Assembly (NCBI GenBank): GCA_037045155.1 | Contig: JBAOIG010000005.1 | Coordinates: forward strand, 434,001-498,000 | From: Thermomicrobiales bacterium | GTDB taxonomy: Bacteria; Chloroflexota; Chloroflexia; Thermomicrobiales; CFX8 | DNA: 64,000 nucleotides | Direction of reading: 5' to 3' | In this document: in pieces, positions 1 to 7,976 of the stretch | Layout: every line of letters begins with the position of its first letter | How positions within the stretch are numbered: the stretch's first letter is position 1 | Position numbers and translations under genes: made by a program | Notes under the pieces: generated by a model | Told to the model about the DNA's origin: nothing | Seen by the model: the letters and a program-made list of their open reading frames with translations, nothing else | Databases searched by the model: none

Positions 1-708
1 CAGCCAGACGATGACGCCGACAATGAGATAGGCTATCGGCCGAATGACGTGCAGCCAGTTAAGCACGAACGCAAGGCCGAGAATCACCAGTCCGCCGATA
101 AGATAATCCCAAGCTACTGCCTCGGTATAGGCGACTGCGATGACAAGCACTGCGATCAGATCATCGACAATGGCAAGCGCGGTCACGAAGACTTTCAAGC
201 CGATCGGGACACGACTACCGAGTACAGCGAGGACACCGAGCGCAAAGGCGATATCTGTCGCCATTGGCACACCCCAGCCACGGGAGGCATCCGTGCCAAT
301 ATTGAATGCGAGATATATTGCGGCAGGGACTATTGCGCCTCCGGCTGCCGCGACGATCGGAAATGCTGCCTGCTGTGGCGACGCGAGCTCGCCGACGAGG
401 ATCTCACGCTTGATCTCGAGTCCGACAACGAAGAAGAAGACGACCATCAGGCCGTCATTGATCCAGTGGGTTAGCGTCTTTTCCAATCCATAGCCACCAA
501 CCTGGATCGATAGCTTCGTCGCCCAGAGATCGGCATATGAATCACGCCACGGGGAGTTCGCCCAAATCAGCGCGACGACGGTAGCAACAAAAAGCAGAAT
601 TCCGCCTGCCGCAGCCGTGCCGGTAAAGGCGCGAAATGGGGCAAGGACGCGATCGATACGCGGCGTGGCCGACGCGGTCACGTCGAATTGGCGAGCGACA
701 TCGCGCAT
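1..708 (-). CDS. nhaA: Na+/H+ antiporter NhaA, C-terminal part missing at the window edge
   Basis: Reading the minus strand from an ATG at 706-708 gives about 236 residues with no stop before the window edge, so roughly the first 55-60 percent of a usual 390-440 residue NhaA is present. The protein would exchange Na+ for H+ across the cytoplasmic membrane. Visible family hallmarks are 'GLEIKREILVGEL' and 'GWGVPMATDIAFALGVL' followed by 'ALAIVDDLIAVLVIA', which contains the paired aspartates of the ion-binding site (DD). Several hydrophobic helices are evident, starting with 'AAAGGILLFVATVVALIWAN'. A good promoter lies just upstream at 814-843, so it is probably transcribed alone. The plus-strand frames over it are shadows. 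Confidence 0.93.
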   Translation of the reverse strand, partial: MRDVARQFDVTASATPRIDRVLAPFRAFTGTAAAGGILLFVATVVALIWANSPWRDSYADLWATKLSIQVGGYGLEKTLTHWINDGLMVVFFFVVGLEIKREILVGELASPQQAAFPIVAAAGGAIVPAAIYLAFNIGTDASRGWGVPMATDIAFALGVLAVLGSRVPIGLKVFVTALAIVDDLIAVLVIAVAYTEAVAWDYLIGGLVILGLAFVLNWLHVIRPIAYLIVGVIVWL

Positions 709-813
709 CGAACGAGCGTCCCTTCCGTTGGTCGACGTGGTTAACCGGGAGGATCGGGGCGTGACCCACCGCGAGGATCAACCGCACAGAGCGTCGGTCT
801 GGCGAACAGAGAA

Positions 814-843
814 ATCCTAGCGCGGCAGCGACTTGCCAGTCAA
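814..843 (-). promoter_or_regulatory. Sigma-70-type promoter for nhaA
   Basis: On the minus strand a -35 box TTGACT (838-843) is followed by an 18-nt spacer and a -10 box TAGGAT (814-819). It sits about 105 bp before the nhaA start codon and just beyond the stop of the anti-sigma-like gene. The same -10 form TAGGAT recurs at the DUF2089 gene promoter (16313-16341). Confidence 0.6.
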
Positions 844-860
844 CCAGAGCAACTACTCGA

Positions 861-2282
861 CTACTCAGCAGCCGCCTGGGCGTATACCTTGATCGGCGCG
901 GTCGTTCCGTCGCTGGCAGTGAACACGCCGGCGAACTCGATCACCGGCTGCAAGACAAGGTCTTTGCCGGCGTCGGTCAGGATCGCGCCGAGGTGGACCG
1001 ACTCGGCGCGGAACTCGCCGCCGCCGGCCGACAACCCGCCGTCGCGCCAGTATCCGTCGCCGTGGGTCACCATCTGCCAGGCGTCAGTAACACTGCGCAG
1101 GTCGACCGACTCTTCGTAGTCGATCGTCAACCAGTAACCATATGCTTCAGCGACTGTGCCGTCTCGTTGCAACATCACCGTGACTCCGAGCGGATAGCCG
1201 AGGTCGGGAACGGGCACGCCGGCAAGCGGAAAAGCGACTTGCCAGAGACCATCGCGTTCCGCAACGGACGACTCGCCCAACGCCGAGACGGGATAACCGA
1301 TGTCCGCGAGCCAACTGCGCGCGCTATCGCCGAGCAGGGTCGGCGATAGCACGCCTCCGCCCGGCGCGGTATTGCTGGAGAGCTGAAAGACACCTGCGGC
1401 AGGACGCCAGTAGAGCACGCTGGCGCCAGGAACGCCGGCAAGTACCTCGACGCGGCCGGACAGATCCGTTGCGCGAACATCGTCGGCCGGGATGCCGGCC
1501 TTTCGGGCGACCTCGCGACAGAACGTGACCGGATCCTCGGAAGGCGGTGAGAGATGGTAGACGATGGCGGACGCCGCCAACGCGGTGGCCGTCGCGTTCA
1601 TCACGTAGGTGACGCCGCCGGTTGGACCCGGCCCGCCTCCCTCGGTAGCTGGCGCTGGCCCCTGCTCGACCGTGGTCGCGTTCACGCCAGGCAGAATCGC
1701 CAGAAATGCGGTCGCGCGTTCAGGCGCGGACGGTCGAGTTGGCTGCGGGGTTGTCTCACTTCCCCCCGGCACAGGTGTCTCTGTCGATGAGAAGACTGCA
1801 ATCGTCGCCGTCTCCGCGTCAGCGGTCTGGTTGGCGGCAACGACAGGGCCAGTCTCGGTCGCGCCCCCGGCTGGTTGTTGAGCCCGAGCGGATGCCGTTT
1901 CCACCGACTTCACGCCAATGGCGACAGACGGTGACGCCTGGCGATCCGGCCAGAACGCCACCATGCCGGCGACAAGCGCAAGGACGAGGATCGCCGCGAC
2001 CGAGCCGTAGACACGCAGATTCCGGGAGAACCATGGATGCGGCTTCGGCACGGGCGAGATTTGGACAGGCCGATCGATGAGCTCAGCCTTCAGACGCGAG
2101 CGGAATGCCGGGTCGGGGAGATCGCGAGGCAGATCGTGCTGGAGCAATGCGGCGAGCGCGACGAGTGAGTCGAGCTGCGTGTCCCCAGAGGCCGACGACG
2201 CCCCACTGGCAATAATCTGATCGATCGCCTGGTCGAGCTGATCCGCCTGGTGCGGATCGAATCCGATCGGCTGCTCAGACAT
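861..2282 (-). CDS. Membrane protein partnered with an ECF sigma factor (anti-sigma-like)
   Basis: A 473-residue protein with an acidic N-terminal cytoplasmic part (about residues 1-90), a single membrane helix near residues 92-110 ('VYGSVAAILVLALVAGMVAF') and a large external part of about 360 residues. The linker at 115-250 is rich in Thr, Pro, Ala and Gly and looks disordered. The gene starts inside the end of the ECF sigma gene (8-bp overlap), so the two are translationally coupled. Membrane anti-sigma factors commonly have this gene order and topology, so an anti-sigma role is inferred. No zinc-binding HxxxCxxC motif is visible, so it is not a classic ZAS protein. The external part is not recognised and could sense an envelope signal. 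Confidence 0.65.
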   Translation of the reverse strand: MSEQPIGFDPHQADQLDQAIDQIIASGASSASGDTQLDSLVALAALLQHDLPRDLPDPAFRSRLKAELIDRPVQISPVPKPHPWFSRNLRVYGSVAAILVLALVAGMVAFWPDRQASPSVAIGVKSVETASARAQQPAGGATETGPVVAANQTADAETATIAVFSSTETPVPGGSETTPQPTRPSAPERATAFLAILPGVNATTVEQGPAPATEGGGPGPTGGVTYVMNATATALAASAIVYHLSPPSEDPVTFCREVARKAGIPADDVRATDLSGRVEVLAGVPGASVLYWRPAAGVFQLSSNTAPGGGVLSPTLLGDSARSWLADIGYPVSALGESSVAERDGLWQVAFPLAGVPVPDLGYPLGVTVMLQRDGTVAEAYGYWLTIDYEESVDLRSVTDAWQMVTHGDGYWRDGGLSAGGGEFRAESVHLGAILTDAGKDLVLQPVIEFAGVFTASDGTTAPIKVYAQAAAE

Positions 2283-2988
2283 GATGATGCCCTACAGTTG
2301 CCCGCAACGCGACCAGCGCGCGGTGGACGAGCTGCTTGATTGCCCCCTCGGAGCGGCCCATCAAGTCACCGATCTCTCGATTCTTCATGCCGTGCGAGAA
2401 TTTGAGAACGAGAACGCGCTGCTGATCTGGGGGGAGCTTGCTGATCATGACCGCGAGCTCCTCTGCCTGCTCAGAGCGCCAGACCTGGTCGGCCGGGTCG
2501 TCATCCGATTCCTCGTAACTACTGAACACGGTGACGTCCTCGACCAGCACCTCACGGCCTCCCGTTCGTCCGCGCCGGTTGATGATGTTGCCGGCGATCC
2601 GGAAGAGCCAGGCGCCAAACGGCAGCCCCCGCCACTCGTAACCAGGAAGAGCCTGCAGAGCCTGCTGAAACGTCTGGGCCGTAATGTCCTCCGCTTCGTG
2701 ATGGGTCCCCACCCGCCGATAGGCGTAGCGATAGATCCGATCGACGTAGCGTTCGTAGAGCGCCCCGAACTCACGCGGGTCGCGCTTCGCGGCCGCGACC
2801 AACGCTCCTTCGAGCTCGACCTCTGAGACATCACGTTCACCAGTCGCTTCGAGCGACTGCGCCCGGCGAATGCCGATCTTCTGACCGTCCGGGTCGTCGT
2901 TACCCGTCAACGCTCGGGCGCACCCTTCACGACAGCACAATCCGACTTCACGCCGGAGGTTACACCTACCACCGATTCCATCCTTCAT
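2275..2988 (-). CDS. ECF-family RNA polymerase sigma factor
   Basis: The conserved part begins near residue 58. Region 2 is clear ('LYERYVDRIYRYAYRRV' and 'EAEDITAQTFQQAL'), followed by a linker and region 4 ('LPPDQQRVLVLKFSHGMKNR' then the helix-turn-helix 'IGDLMGRSEGAIKQLVHRAL'). It would direct RNA polymerase to a small stress or envelope regulon. The first ATG (2988) gives 237 residues with an odd Cys/Arg-rich leader. A TTG at codon 27 after 'GAAGGG', or another start nearer region 2, may be the true start. The stop overlaps the next gene, a likely membrane anti-sigma partner. Upstream the gene is divergent from an acetyltransferase across a 120-bp gap in which no clear promoter was identified. 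Confidence 0.9.
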   Translation of the reverse strand: MKDGIGGRCNLRREVGLCCREGCARALTGNDDPDGQKIGIRRAQSLEATGERDVSEVELEGALVAAAKRDPREFGALYERYVDRIYRYAYRRVGTHHEAEDITAQTFQQALQALPGYEWRGLPFGAWLFRIAGNIINRRGRTGGREVLVEDVTVFSSYEESDDDPADQVWRSEQAEELAVMISKLPPDQQRVLVLKFSHGMKNREIGDLMGRSEGAIKQLVHRALVALRATVGHHHV

Positions 2989-3109
2989 GCAGCATGAGAC
3001 ACGTCACCCTGTATTGAACGATACGAATCTGAATCCCACCTGAACGCGCATGACGTCATATAGTCGGAACCCTATCATTCTAAGGTGACCGAGGATCACG
3101 TCAGGAATA

Positions 3110-3661
3110 GTGAAAACGGACGGTCAGAAGCTGATGGATGAGCACGCACGGACGCGAGCGCTGACCCGCGCGGCGACAGATACCGACGTCAACGCGATCG
3201 CCAGAATCTACAATCAGGGAATCGCCGGCCGGATGGCGACATTCGAGACAACGCCTCGAACGGCGGACGACATTCTTCGCACGCTCGCGGCTGGTCGGGG
3301 TCGGTATCCGTTTCTTGTCGCAACGATCGACGACGAGGTGGCCGGCTGGGCCAGTGTCTCCACCTACCGGCCGCGCGAATGCTACGCCGGGATCGGTGAG
3401 TTCTCGATCTATATCGACGAACGATGGCGCGGACAGGGGGTTGGCCGTGTCCTGCTGCCAGCGCTGATCGACGCCGCCGAGCAGATGGGGTTCTGGAAGC
3501 TTCTGTCGCGCGTCTTTCCGGCCAACTCAGGCAGCCGGCGATTGTGCGCCGCCTGCGGCTTCCGCGAGGTCGGAATGTATGAGAAGCATGCGCAGCTCGA
3601 CGGCCGGTGGATCGATGTCGTAATCATCGAGCGATTGATCCCGGCCAATCAACCAGCGTAA
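3110..3661 (+). CDS. GNAT N-acetyltransferase, phosphinothricin acetyltransferase (PAT)-like
   Basis: A 183-residue single-domain acetyltransferase. The order of motifs matches the PAT/YncA subgroup: 'DVNAIARIYNQGIAGRMATF' near the N-terminus, the acetyl-CoA loop 'ERWRGQGVGRVLL', and 'SGSRRLCAACGFREVGMYEKH'. Members transfer acetyl groups to small amines such as phosphinothricin, methionine sulfoximine or arsinothricin, but the substrate here cannot be read from sequence. The listed start is GTG; the ATG at 3134 (codon 9) is an alternative and leaves the domain intact. It is divergent from the ECF sigma gene and convergent with cbiO, with only a 5-bp gap. Confidence 0.88.
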   Translation: MKTDGQKLMDEHARTRALTRAATDTDVNAIARIYNQGIAGRMATFETTPRTADDILRTLAAGRGRYPFLVATIDDEVAGWASVSTYRPRECYAGIGEFSIYIDERWRGQGVGRVLLPALIDAAEQMGFWKLLSRVFPANSGSRRLCAACGFREVGMYEKHAQLDGRWIDVVIIERLIPANQPA

Positions 3662-3666
3662 CCGCG

Positions 3667-4440
3667 TCAGGGGAGCTCGAGCCCGTACCGATCCAGCAGC
3701 GCCTCGTCGTCGATGATCTCGCTGGTCGGCGCGTCAACGACAATGCGACCCTCGTGCATGATGACGGCGCGATCGAACAGATCACGGACGAGCCGCATAT
3801 CGTGGGTCGAGGCGATTAGCGTCTGTGGCAGACCGCCCAGCAGGGCGATCAGTCCCTTGCGAGCACGAGGATCCAGGCCGGCCGACGGCTCATCGAGAAC
3901 GAGGATGCGTGGATCCATGGCCAACACGGTCGCGAGACTGATCCGCTTGCGCTGACCCAGCGAGAGGTGATGCGGCATGCGATCCTCGAATCCAGCCATA
4001 TCGACCGACGCGAGCGCCGCGCGTACCCGATGCTGGATCTCCTGCCTCAACAGTCCCATGTAGAGCGGGCCATACGCGACATCGTCGAAGACCGTTGGCG
4101 AGAAGAGCTGGTCGTCGGGGTTCTGAAAGACGAAGCCAACGGTCGCCCGGATCTGGCGCACGGTCGTGTCGCCAAGCGCCAGCCCGCCGATCTCGATTGC
4201 CCCCTGGCCACGGATGACTCCGTTGAGGTGCATCAGGAGCGTCGACTTGCCTGCGCCGTTCGGGCCCATCAGCGCGACGCGGTCGCCAGTGTGAATCGTC
4301 AGGCTGATGTCGCGCAGCGCTGGGTGGCCGTTCGGGTAGACGTAGCTCAGATTGCGGATCGCGACCGCGGGTGGCGCGCCTGTGGCGGGCTGATCTTCGT
4401 TCGCAACGCGCCTGGCAACCAGTAATTCAGAGTCGCGCAT
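3667..4440 (-). CDS. cbiO: Cobalt ECF transporter ATP-binding protein CbiO
   Basis: A 257-residue ABC ATPase that powers metal uptake with CbiM and CbiQ. It shows Walker A 'GPNGAGKSTLL', the Q-loop 'FVFQNPDDQLFSPTV' typical of ECF-type ATPases, the signature 'LSLGQRKRISLA', Walker B 'ILVLDEPSAGLD' and the switch His in 'IASTHDM'. The ATG at 4440 is preferred because 'GGAGGATTGG' lies just before it; it overlaps the end of cbiQ by 14 bp. A longer frame reaching 4482 exists but would overlap cbiQ by 56 bp. It is the last gene of the operon cbiM-PDGLE-cbiQ-cbiO and ends convergent with an acetyltransferase. Confidence 0.93.
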   Translation of the reverse strand: MRDSELLVARRVANEDQPATGAPPAVAIRNLSYVYPNGHPALRDISLTIHTGDRVALMGPNGAGKSTLLMHLNGVIRGQGAIEIGGLALGDTTVRQIRATVGFVFQNPDDQLFSPTVFDDVAYGPLYMGLLRQEIQHRVRAALASVDMAGFEDRMPHHLSLGQRKRISLATVLAMDPRILVLDEPSAGLDPRARKGLIALLGGLPQTLIASTHDMRLVRDLFDRAVIMHEGRIVVDAPTSEIIDDEALLDRYGLELP

Positions 4441-5215
4441 AGAGCACCAATCCTCCGAGCGCGACCAACGCACAGGTCGCAAGCAGATAGTCGGCGCGGG
4501 TCAGCGGCGGCTCATCCATGAAGCGGACGGTTCCGTCATAGCCACGGGCCTGCATTGCCGCGTAGATCCGTTCGCTTCGAGCGAAGCTGTGGATGAACAG
4601 CGTGCCGACCATGTTGCCGAGCACCCGCCCGCGCCAGGCCACAGACCCGCCGCCCGAGACGCCTGGCATGAGCGCGCTGCGCGATTCCCGCGCGCGCATC
4701 ATCCGCTGCCCTTCGCCGCCAATGACGAACAGATACCGATACATGAAGAATACGGTCGAGGCGAGCACGCGGGGGACACGCAAGCGTTCGAGGCCACGAA
4801 TGAGCTCGAGCGGCCGGGTTGTCGAGGTAAGGACGACTGCCATCAACACCGCGAGCCATGACTTGAGCAGAATGCTGACAACCGCGACCAGCCCGCTATC
4901 GGAGATCGACCAGCCAAGCAGGGGGAGTGTGGCGACCGGATTGCCGGGGCGGGTGAAGATGAGCGGCACGGCCGCGAGAACGAATGGCGCGGCAAGCAGC
5001 GAGCGCCGGACGACAAGCGCCATCGGCAATCCACTCACGAGCATGACCAGCGCGACAAACGCCCCGAAGCCCGCGAACGCGAGCCAGTGGCCCTCGGGGA
5101 CTCCGGTAACGGCGAAGGCGAACAACACGACGGTGAGGATCTTGATCCGCGCATCGGCACGATACAGCAGCCCATCCCCGTCGTGATAGCGTTCGCCGGG
5201 GACAAAGGACGCCAC
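4427..5215 (-). CDS. cbiQ: Cobalt ECF transporter transmembrane T component CbiQ
   Basis: A 262-residue membrane protein with about five or six hydrophobic helices. The T-component coupling motif region 'GGEGQRMMRARESRSALMPG' is visible (ARx-type helix that contacts the ATPase), followed by 'FIHSFARSERIYAAMQARGY'. The GTG at 5215 is chosen because it starts directly after the stop of the PDGLE gene; the frame stays open to 5284 but that would overlap the upstream gene by 68 bp. The N-terminus 'FVPGERYHDGDGLLYRADAR' is typical of CbiQ, where the T component begins just before the first helix. Function: links substrate-binding CbiM to CbiO in the cytoplasmic membrane. Confidence 0.92.
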   Translation of the reverse strand: MASFVPGERYHDGDGLLYRADARIKILTVVLFAFAVTGVPEGHWLAFAGFGAFVALVMLVSGLPMALVVRRSLLAAPFVLAAVPLIFTRPGNPVATLPLLGWSISDSGLVAVVSILLKSWLAVLMAVVLTSTTRPLELIRGLERLRVPRVLASTVFFMYRYLFVIGGEGQRMMRARESRSALMPGVSGGGSVAWRGRVLGNMVGTLFIHSFARSERIYAAMQARGYDGTVRFMDEPPLTRADYLLATCALVALGGLVLYARL

Positions 5216-5216
5216 C

Positions 5217-5582
5217 TCAGATTGTTCCTGGAGGACCAGGCGTGGTCGACTCGGGGGCACTGGGGAGAGAGCCCGAGGCAGCACGTGAACGCGCGACGCG
5301 CTTGAGGCTGTAACCGACGATCAAGCCGATTGCGGCGACGATCAACACACCGATGATACCCGAGAGAATGGTCGCGACCCGCTCGTTCTTGACGCCGGGA
5401 ACCGCATAGTCGGGAATGATCTCGAACACGGGACCTTTCGCCTGGTGGTGGAACCCGTGATCCTCCGCGACACGTTCGAGCCCGTCAGGATGACCTGACG
5501 CAAACGGGCTGAACAGGGTAATGAACAAGGCCAGCCCGACACCAGCCGCGATCAGCGCAGCCCAACCAGCACGCTTCCCCAT
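5217..5582 (-). CDS. PDGLE-domain (CbiN-like) small subunit of cobalt transporter
   Basis: A 121-residue protein with two membrane helices: residues about 7-25 ('WAALIAAGVGLALFITLFS') and 70-92. Between them is the diagnostic 'GHPDGLERVAEDHGF' motif of the PDGLE domain, which in metal ECF systems replaces or is fused to CbiN and helps load the metal into CbiM. Its ATG overlaps the TGA stop of cbiM (TGATG), so the two are translationally coupled. The reading frame extends upstream to 6299, but that part lies antiparallel in phase inside cbiM and is a shadow. Confidence 0.88.
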   Translation of the reverse strand: MGKRAGWAALIAAGVGLALFITLFSPFASGHPDGLERVAEDHGFHHQAKGPVFEIIPDYAVPGVKNERVATILSGIIGVLIVAAIGLIVGYSLKRVARSRAASGSLPSAPESTTPGPPGTI

Positions 5583-6292
5583 CAGGCACTCTCCTCGGGA
5601 TACGGCGAATATGCCTCCGCCGGCGGGCTCGGTGGCGCAACGCCGAGCAGGTCGGGCCGAGCCGACAGGACAAGCCCCACCGCGCCGGCCGTGATAGCGC
5701 CCTCGCCAAGACCGATCAACACATGGACGCCGAGCATCGCCGGCAGGACGATACTCCACGGCGAGGTGCCGGAGATCGCCAGTTGGGCCGACGTGAAGAG
5801 CGCCGCCAGCATGACGCTGATCCAGGCGCTGACAAACGCACCGCCAAGCAGCCCGGCCCGGCTGGAGCGCAGCACACCGGTGACCGCGCGGAAGATGCCA
5901 AAGCCAACGAAGGCGGGCAGGATACCCATGTTGAAGATGTTCGCGCCCAGCGCGGCCAGCCCGCCATCCTGAAATACCAGCGCCTGCACACCAATGACGG
6001 TCGTCATAACCAGCACCGCTGCCCACGGGCCAACCAGAATCGCAGCCAACGCGCCACCCAACAGATGGCCACTGGTGCCACCGGCCACCGGGAAGTTCAT
6101 CATCTGCGCAGCGAAGATGAACGCCGCGAGAACCCCCATCAGCGGCGCAGTGCTCTCCTTCAGGTGACGATTCGTCTGCCGAACCGCAGTGCCAACAATG
6201 ATCGCTGTCACGATGTACATGACCGACGCGACCGGGACGCTGAGAAAGCCGTCCGGGACATGCATAAATACCGGCAGCATCGGCATGCTCAT
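5582..6292 (-). CDS. cbiM: Cobalt ECF transporter substrate-binding membrane protein CbiM
   Basis: A 236-residue multi-helix membrane protein that binds Co2+ (or Ni2+) for uptake. The family N-terminal motif 'MHVPDGFLS' is present, as is the second ligand region 'GGTSGHLLGGALAA'. The start is uncertain. The frame opens at 6355, but that codon lies inside a palindromic operator-like site. The ATG at 6292 has 'GGAG' six to seven bases upstream and is used here. In this family the mature N-terminus Met-His is itself the metal ligand, which would argue for the ATG at 6265. First gene of the operon with PDGLE, cbiQ and cbiO. Confidence 0.93.
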   Translation of the reverse strand: MSMPMLPVFMHVPDGFLSVPVASVMYIVTAIIVGTAVRQTNRHLKESTAPLMGVLAAFIFAAQMMNFPVAGGTSGHLLGGALAAILVGPWAAVLVMTTVIGVQALVFQDGGLAALGANIFNMGILPAFVGFGIFRAVTGVLRSSRAGLLGGAFVSAWISVMLAALFTSAQLAISGTSPWSIVLPAMLGVHVLIGLGEGAITAGAVGLVLSARPDLLGVAPPSPPAEAYSPYPEESA

Positions 6293-6332
6293 CAGGCACT
6301 CCAGACGGTATGGGGGCGAAACATCACGGGGC

Positions 6333-6362
6333 TTGCTAGGTGCAAGTACTTGCATCTAGCAA
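6333..6362. promoter_or_regulatory. 30-bp operator-like palindrome upstream of cbiM
   Basis: A 30-bp inverted repeat centred between 6347 and 6348, made of half-sites 'TTGCTAGGTGCAAGT' and its complement with a single mismatched pair (G6340 against T6355); the inner 14 bp are perfectly symmetric. It lies about 40 bp upstream of the preferred cbiM start in a gap otherwise free of genes. Its size and symmetry suit a dimeric metal-responsive repressor, but no known NikR, Fur or cobalamin riboswitch consensus was recognised. Regulation of the cobalt operon is inferred from position. Confidence 0.55.
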
Positions 6363-6484
6363 ATATGCTACGTGGCGCGATGTGCAATTGTCAAGGTCGA
6401 CCGTTCGGAGCACGGACCCGTTCCTGCGCCAGTCGTGCCTGCGCATCTCGTCCAGATGTTGCCGTCGGTGTTGGTCGTAGCAGC

Positions 6485-7528
6485 TCACAGGGGTCGCTCG
6501 AGGCCGGCCAGGCGGGCAATATCGTCGAGGTTGCTCCATTCCATGCCGCGCTGACCAGCCTCGATCTCATGAATCACCCGCAGCACGGCGGCGTTGACCG
6601 GCGTCGGGACGCCTGCTTCGAGCCCCTTAGCGACGATGACGGCCGACTGCATATCGACTTCGGTCTTGCGCTTCTTGATCTTCAGGTCACGCCAGATGCC
6701 CATATGCTGCTTGATCGAGGCGCGCATGGCGTCGGCCATCTCCTGGAGGGCAGCGCGACTGGCAGCGTCGAAACCCGGCCCGGGCGCGAAGGCATTGGGG
6801 TTGAATTCTCCGATATTCTCGAGGGAGTCCGCCTGTGATCTGGCGACCAGGTACGCCTCGGCTGACGCCGTCTGAGCGAGACGCATACCGAGGGCGTTGT
6901 CAATAACCTCCGGGACGGTCGCGTCGACGGTCGAGAGCAGAAAAGCCATCGCGCCATAGACGAGCTTGCCCCAGAGGAAGCCCCAGAGGTTCGTTGTGAT
7001 CTCCATCGGCATCACGTTCGACAGCGCGCTGCGCAAGGCTTCGATACGCGGCGTGATCGATCCGTCGAGCTCGCCGATGTGGATCGTCTGCTCGTTACCA
7101 AGCTGAATCAGCCCCGGCTCGATGTAGTCGGCTCCAAAGTGGACGAACGCGCCGACCGTGCGATCGGCGCCGACTGCCGCGGCGATCACTTCCTCATTCA
7201 GGCCGTTCTGTAGCGAGAGGACGAAGCCATCCGGCGCCAGCAGCGGTCCGATCTGCTCCATCGCGGCAGCCGTGAAGTGTCCTTTGACGCAGAGGATCGT
7301 CGGGCCAAGCGGACCACGGAGGTCGCTCGCGAGCGCCGCCCTGACCGGGTAGGTATGGTCGCCACGGACTCCGGTGATCCGCAGGCCACCGTCGTTCATC
7401 GCACGGACATGCTCGGGGACGATATCGACGAGCGTTACATCGTAGCCGGCCTGTGTCAGAAACGCGCCGACCGTCCCGCCGATCGCGCCCGCTCCAACGA
7501 TCGTTATCGGAATTGCGCGTAGATCCAT
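6485..7528 (-). CDS. panE: 2-dehydropantoate 2-reductase family protein
   Basis: A 347-residue NADPH-dependent oxidoreductase of the ApbA/PanE family, which reduces 2-dehydropantoate to pantoate for coenzyme A synthesis. The N-terminal Rossmann motif 'ITIVGAGAIGGTVGAFL' is intact. 'LSLQNGLNEE' in the middle and the helical C-terminal half ('WGFLWGKLVYGAMAFLLSTV') with the catalytic-type Lys follow family layout. The ATG at 7528 is chosen since 'GAAGGAA' sits nine bases upstream; the frame stays open to 7627. It is longer than E. coli PanE (about 300), so a related ketopantoate-reductase-like activity on another substrate is possible. It stands alone between the cobalt operon and the sigma factor. 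Confidence 0.83.
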   Translation of the reverse strand: MDLRAIPITIVGAGAIGGTVGAFLTQAGYDVTLVDIVPEHVRAMNDGGLRITGVRGDHTYPVRAALASDLRGPLGPTILCVKGHFTAAAMEQIGPLLAPDGFVLSLQNGLNEEVIAAAVGADRTVGAFVHFGADYIEPGLIQLGNEQTIHIGELDGSITPRIEALRSALSNVMPMEITTNLWGFLWGKLVYGAMAFLLSTVDATVPEVIDNALGMRLAQTASAEAYLVARSQADSLENIGEFNPNAFAPGPGFDAASRAALQEMADAMRASIKQHMGIWRDLKIKKRKTEVDMQSAVIVAKGLEAGVPTPVNAAVLRVIHEIEAGQRGMEWSNLDDIARLAGLERPL

Positions 7529-7872
7529 CTTCACTGTTCCTTCGCTCACGACGAGATCGCCACAACCGACAGTGTAACGCGCCGTCCGTGGCGATCGTCC
7601 CTGTCCCGCTGGCGGCCGGCGAGACACAGCGAACCGAGAGACGCCCCCTCATGCCGACGCATAACGGTCCTGCGGGCACCGCATTACATTGAATAGCGAA
7701 TCGGGGTATAGACAAGCACCGCGGACGGGTGTACGTTCTATGAAAATGCCCGATCCAACGCGCAATCCGTCACGACTCGCGCTTGCTTCTCGCTCAGGTG
7801 CTTTACAAATCGGCAACTTCAGCTATCCTAGAAGACAGGTTTGTCGGATTCTTCACAAAGTCGATGAGTGAG
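7529..7872. other. Intergenic stretch with no recognisable gene
   Basis: This gap separates the divergent panE-type gene and the sigma-70 gene. A 60-codon open frame at 7689-7871 has no ribosome site and no family resemblance and is not accepted. No tRNA or riboswitch was recognised. The only clear signals are at its right end (the sigma gene promoter). Confidence 0.5.
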
Positions 7873-7901
7873 TTGACATAGTATTGGATTGCTGCTAGAC
7901 T
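7873..7901 (+). promoter_or_regulatory. Sigma-70-type promoter of the RpoD-like sigma gene
   Basis: A perfect -35 box TTGACA (7873-7878) is followed by a 17-nt spacer and -10 box TAGACT (7896-7901). Transcription would begin near 7908, giving a leader of about 70 nt ahead of the ATG at 7977. Confidence 0.7.
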
Positions 7902-7907
7902 TACGAA

Positions 7908-7938
7908 GTTTCGGCGGGTGGTGGGGAGCCGCCGAAAC
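7908..7938 (+). promoter_or_regulatory. Hairpin at the very start of the sigma-factor mRNA leader
   Basis: GTTTCGGCGG (7908-7917) pairs perfectly with CCGCCGAAAC (7929-7938), leaving an 11-nt G-rich loop. The hairpin would begin at or next to the predicted transcription start. It could stabilise the 5' end of the transcript or act as a regulatory element. The ribosome site 'AGAAGGAG' lies well downstream and is not sequestered. Confidence 0.5.
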
Positions 7939-7976
7939 CACTGAAGCTAGCACATGCGGGGAGCAGAAGGAGTCTC

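Noticed and set aside
6293..6484. Cobalamin riboswitch ahead of cbiM
   Set aside because: No B12-box consensus was found, and the palindrome is better explained as a protein-binding site.
5723..6838. Plus-strand open frame of 371 codons
   Set aside because: It crosses cbiM, the palindrome and the panE-type gene on the opposite strand, with low-complexity His/Arg/Asp-rich translation typical of an antisense frame in GC-rich DNA.
7689..7871. 60-codon plus-strand gene before the sigma factor
   Set aside because: No ribosome site, no family resemblance, and it overlaps the upstream edge of the sigma promoter region.
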